A DNA stretch of 7,627 nucleotides from Spirochaetales bacterium (GTDB taxonomy: Bacteria; Spirochaetota; Spirochaetia; Sphaerochaetales; Sphaerochaetaceae), in contig JAGBRG010000216.1 of the NCBI GenBank assembly GCA_017632495.1, forward strand, positions 1-7,627. The letters are read 5' to 3'. Positions 6,646 to 7,627 of the stretch are shown here, one piece after another. A model generated the notes under the pieces. That model was not told where the DNA came from and did not search any database. It was given only the letters and a program-made list of their open reading frames with translations. The stretch's first letter is position 1, and each line of letters opens with the position of its first letter. A program made the translations under genes and the position numbers.

Positions 6646-7627
6646 ATGGAAGAGATTATCAAATTCGTGGATGTGTTCTGCGATTCGTACAACAGGAATG
6701 TACAAGCTCCTGAAGAAGAGCAGGTTCTACCTTCAAAGGATATTCTTATCAAAATCTGCTCCACGCTTCTGAATGCAAGCTGCATACGTGATGAACTTCG
6801 CTTCGCATCATACAGAGTGTGCTTTCTCTCAGGGGATTCTGATTATCTTGATGCTTTTGTCTATGCTCACAAGCTTACATTGGAAAAGCCGATTCCTTTC
6901 TCAGTGGACGGACTTCATAAGCTTGCTCCCGCATTGAACCCCAACATGTGCTATCTGTGTTTGGACACATCTTCAGACCCGTTTCTGATAACCGGTATGA
7001 TTGCTTCCTATACCTCATGGGAGAAGATGGCAATAGGAGAGATTTCTGACGGAAACCGCATGCCGATGATTCCGAACATCTATGTGAAGAGCCCTGGTGA
7101 AATTGACGGTTGTTTCGGAGAAAAGTCCCTTGTGAGCTACTGCTTCGGCCGTACGGTCATCTCAAGACCGGATGTGTTTGTCAAAGGCTATGTGGCCGAG
7201 GAGCTAAAAAGCGGCTCATCCGTTCCTCATGAGGAGCTTTGTCAGTTCATGTCCCGTGTTCTTTGGAATGTTGATTCCTACCAGCACGGCGGAACCATTC
7301 TGATTGTTCCATCTGAGGAGGCCTGCACAAAGTATGTCGGAATTAAGTTCAAGCTTCCTTGCAGGTACCTTTTCAAGGAAGAAAAGAGTCTTATCGATAT
7401 TTCAGAGACGGCAAGGGAGAAGGAACTTTCAGCATATGCGGATTTCATCGCAAAGCTCACAACTGTCGACGGAGCCGTTCTTCTTACCAAAGATCTGGAC
7501 CTGATCGGATTCGGAGTTGAGATTCTCACGGATAAGATGGGAAATCGTGATACTTCCATGATGTTACTTAAAAACTATGATGAGCCTGATATGAAAAAAC
7601 GCTTCAAAGACAACGGAACAAGAAACA
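6646..7627 (+). CDS. Putative DAC-like (diadenylate-cyclase/DisA_N-type, DACNV-like) domain protein, 3' truncated
   Basis: The frame stays open from ATG 6646 to the window end (327 codons plus one base), so the C-terminus is missing. The start follows AGGGA (6633-6637) by 8 nt. There is no signal peptide or membrane segment, so it is probably cytosolic. Residues 1-~200 match nothing I can name with certainty. From about 206 the pattern resembles DAC-type folds: QHGGTILIVP (213-222), a charged helix, VDGAVLL (274-280) with LIGFGVEI (286-293), and GTRN (324-327) at the edge. DAC enzymes use DGA and a GTRHR motif to make c-di-AMP, and proteins described as DACNV/DACND keep this layout. Here Asn replaces the usual His, so the protein may bind a nucleotide without cyclising it. 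It is not part of the sugar-acid unit. The assignment rests on motif order; the N-terminal function is unknown. Confidence 0.6.
   Translation, partial: MEEIIKFVDVFCDSYNRNVQAPEEEQVLPSKDILIKICSTLLNASCIRDELRFASYRVCFLSGDSDYLDAFVYAHKLTLEKPIPFSVDGLHKLAPALNPNMCYLCLDTSSDPFLITGMIASYTSWEKMAIGEISDGNRMPMIPNIYVKSPGEIDGCFGEKSLVSYCFGRTVISRPDVFVKGYVAEELKSGSSVPHEELCQFMSRVLWNVDSYQHGGTILIVPSEEACTKYVGIKFKLPCRYLFKEEKSLIDISETAREKELSAYADFIAKLTTVDGAVLLTKDLDLIGFGVEILTDKMGNRDTSMMLLKNYDEPDMKKRFKDNGTRN

Noticed and set aside
6465..6785. 106-codon - strand frame crossing the end of the fusion gene, the terminator and the start of the DAC-like gene
   Set aside because: It overlaps the terminator and promoter and two + strand coding regions, and its translation shows no domain pattern.
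7278..7559. 93-codon - strand frame inside the DAC-like gene
   Set aside because: It lies wholly antisense to a + strand frame that stays open for 327 codons with DAC-like motifs.
1..7627. tRNA or rRNA genes, CRISPR arrays, insertion sequences, phage genes
   Set aside because: No cloverleaf-like segments, regularly spaced repeats, transposase motifs or phage proteins were seen; coding frames and short gaps account for nearly all of the window.

Overview
The window is a compact sugar-acid catabolic locus read entirely on the + strand, followed by an unrelated, truncated regulatory-type gene. Shine-Dalgarno sites of the AAGGAG/AAGGGGG kind, a mid-range GC content, heavy use of AGA for Arg and GGA/GGC for Gly, and the gene set (hexuronate isomerase, KDPG aldolase, KDG-type kinases, LarA-family enzyme) suggest an anaerobic, plant-polysaccharide-fermenting bacterium. 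A gut or rumen spirochaete (Treponema/Sphaerochaeta-like) or a clostridial relative would fit. This placement is an inference from gene content; there is no rRNA or other marker to fix it.

Layout: (1) 1-513, the C-terminal half of a PfkB-family sugar kinase of the KDG-kinase type, cut by the window start. (2) 511-610, a large imperfect inverted repeat that fills most of the leader of the next gene. (3) 629-2083, a complete 6-phosphogluconate dehydrogenase (gnd). (4) 2091-2125, a strong hairpin with a short T tract. (5) 2147-6529, a tight three-gene unit with 12-nt gaps: a LarA-family nickel-pincer racemase/epimerase, uronate isomerase (uxaC), and a fused KDPG aldolase-KDG kinase. (6) 6548-6583, a strong intrinsic terminator. 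(7) 6585-6613, a good promoter for a gene starting at 6646 that runs off the right end; its C-terminal part looks like a diadenylate-cyclase-like (DAC/DisA_N-type) domain.

How the genes work together: UxaC opens the hexuronate route (glucuronate to fructuronate, galacturonate to tagaturonate). The oxidoreductase and dehydratase steps that give 2-keto-3-deoxygluconate (KDG) are not in this window. The fusion protein then carries both last steps, phosphorylation of KDG to KDPG and its cleavage to pyruvate and glyceraldehyde-3-phosphate. The LarA homologue keeps the three pincer-associated residues at exactly the LarA spacing. Placed between gnd and uxaC, it is a plausible hexonate C2-epimerase (for example D-mannonate/D-gluconate). 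That would link the hexuronate route to 6-phosphogluconate and gnd, if a gluconate kinase exists. The link is a hypothesis.
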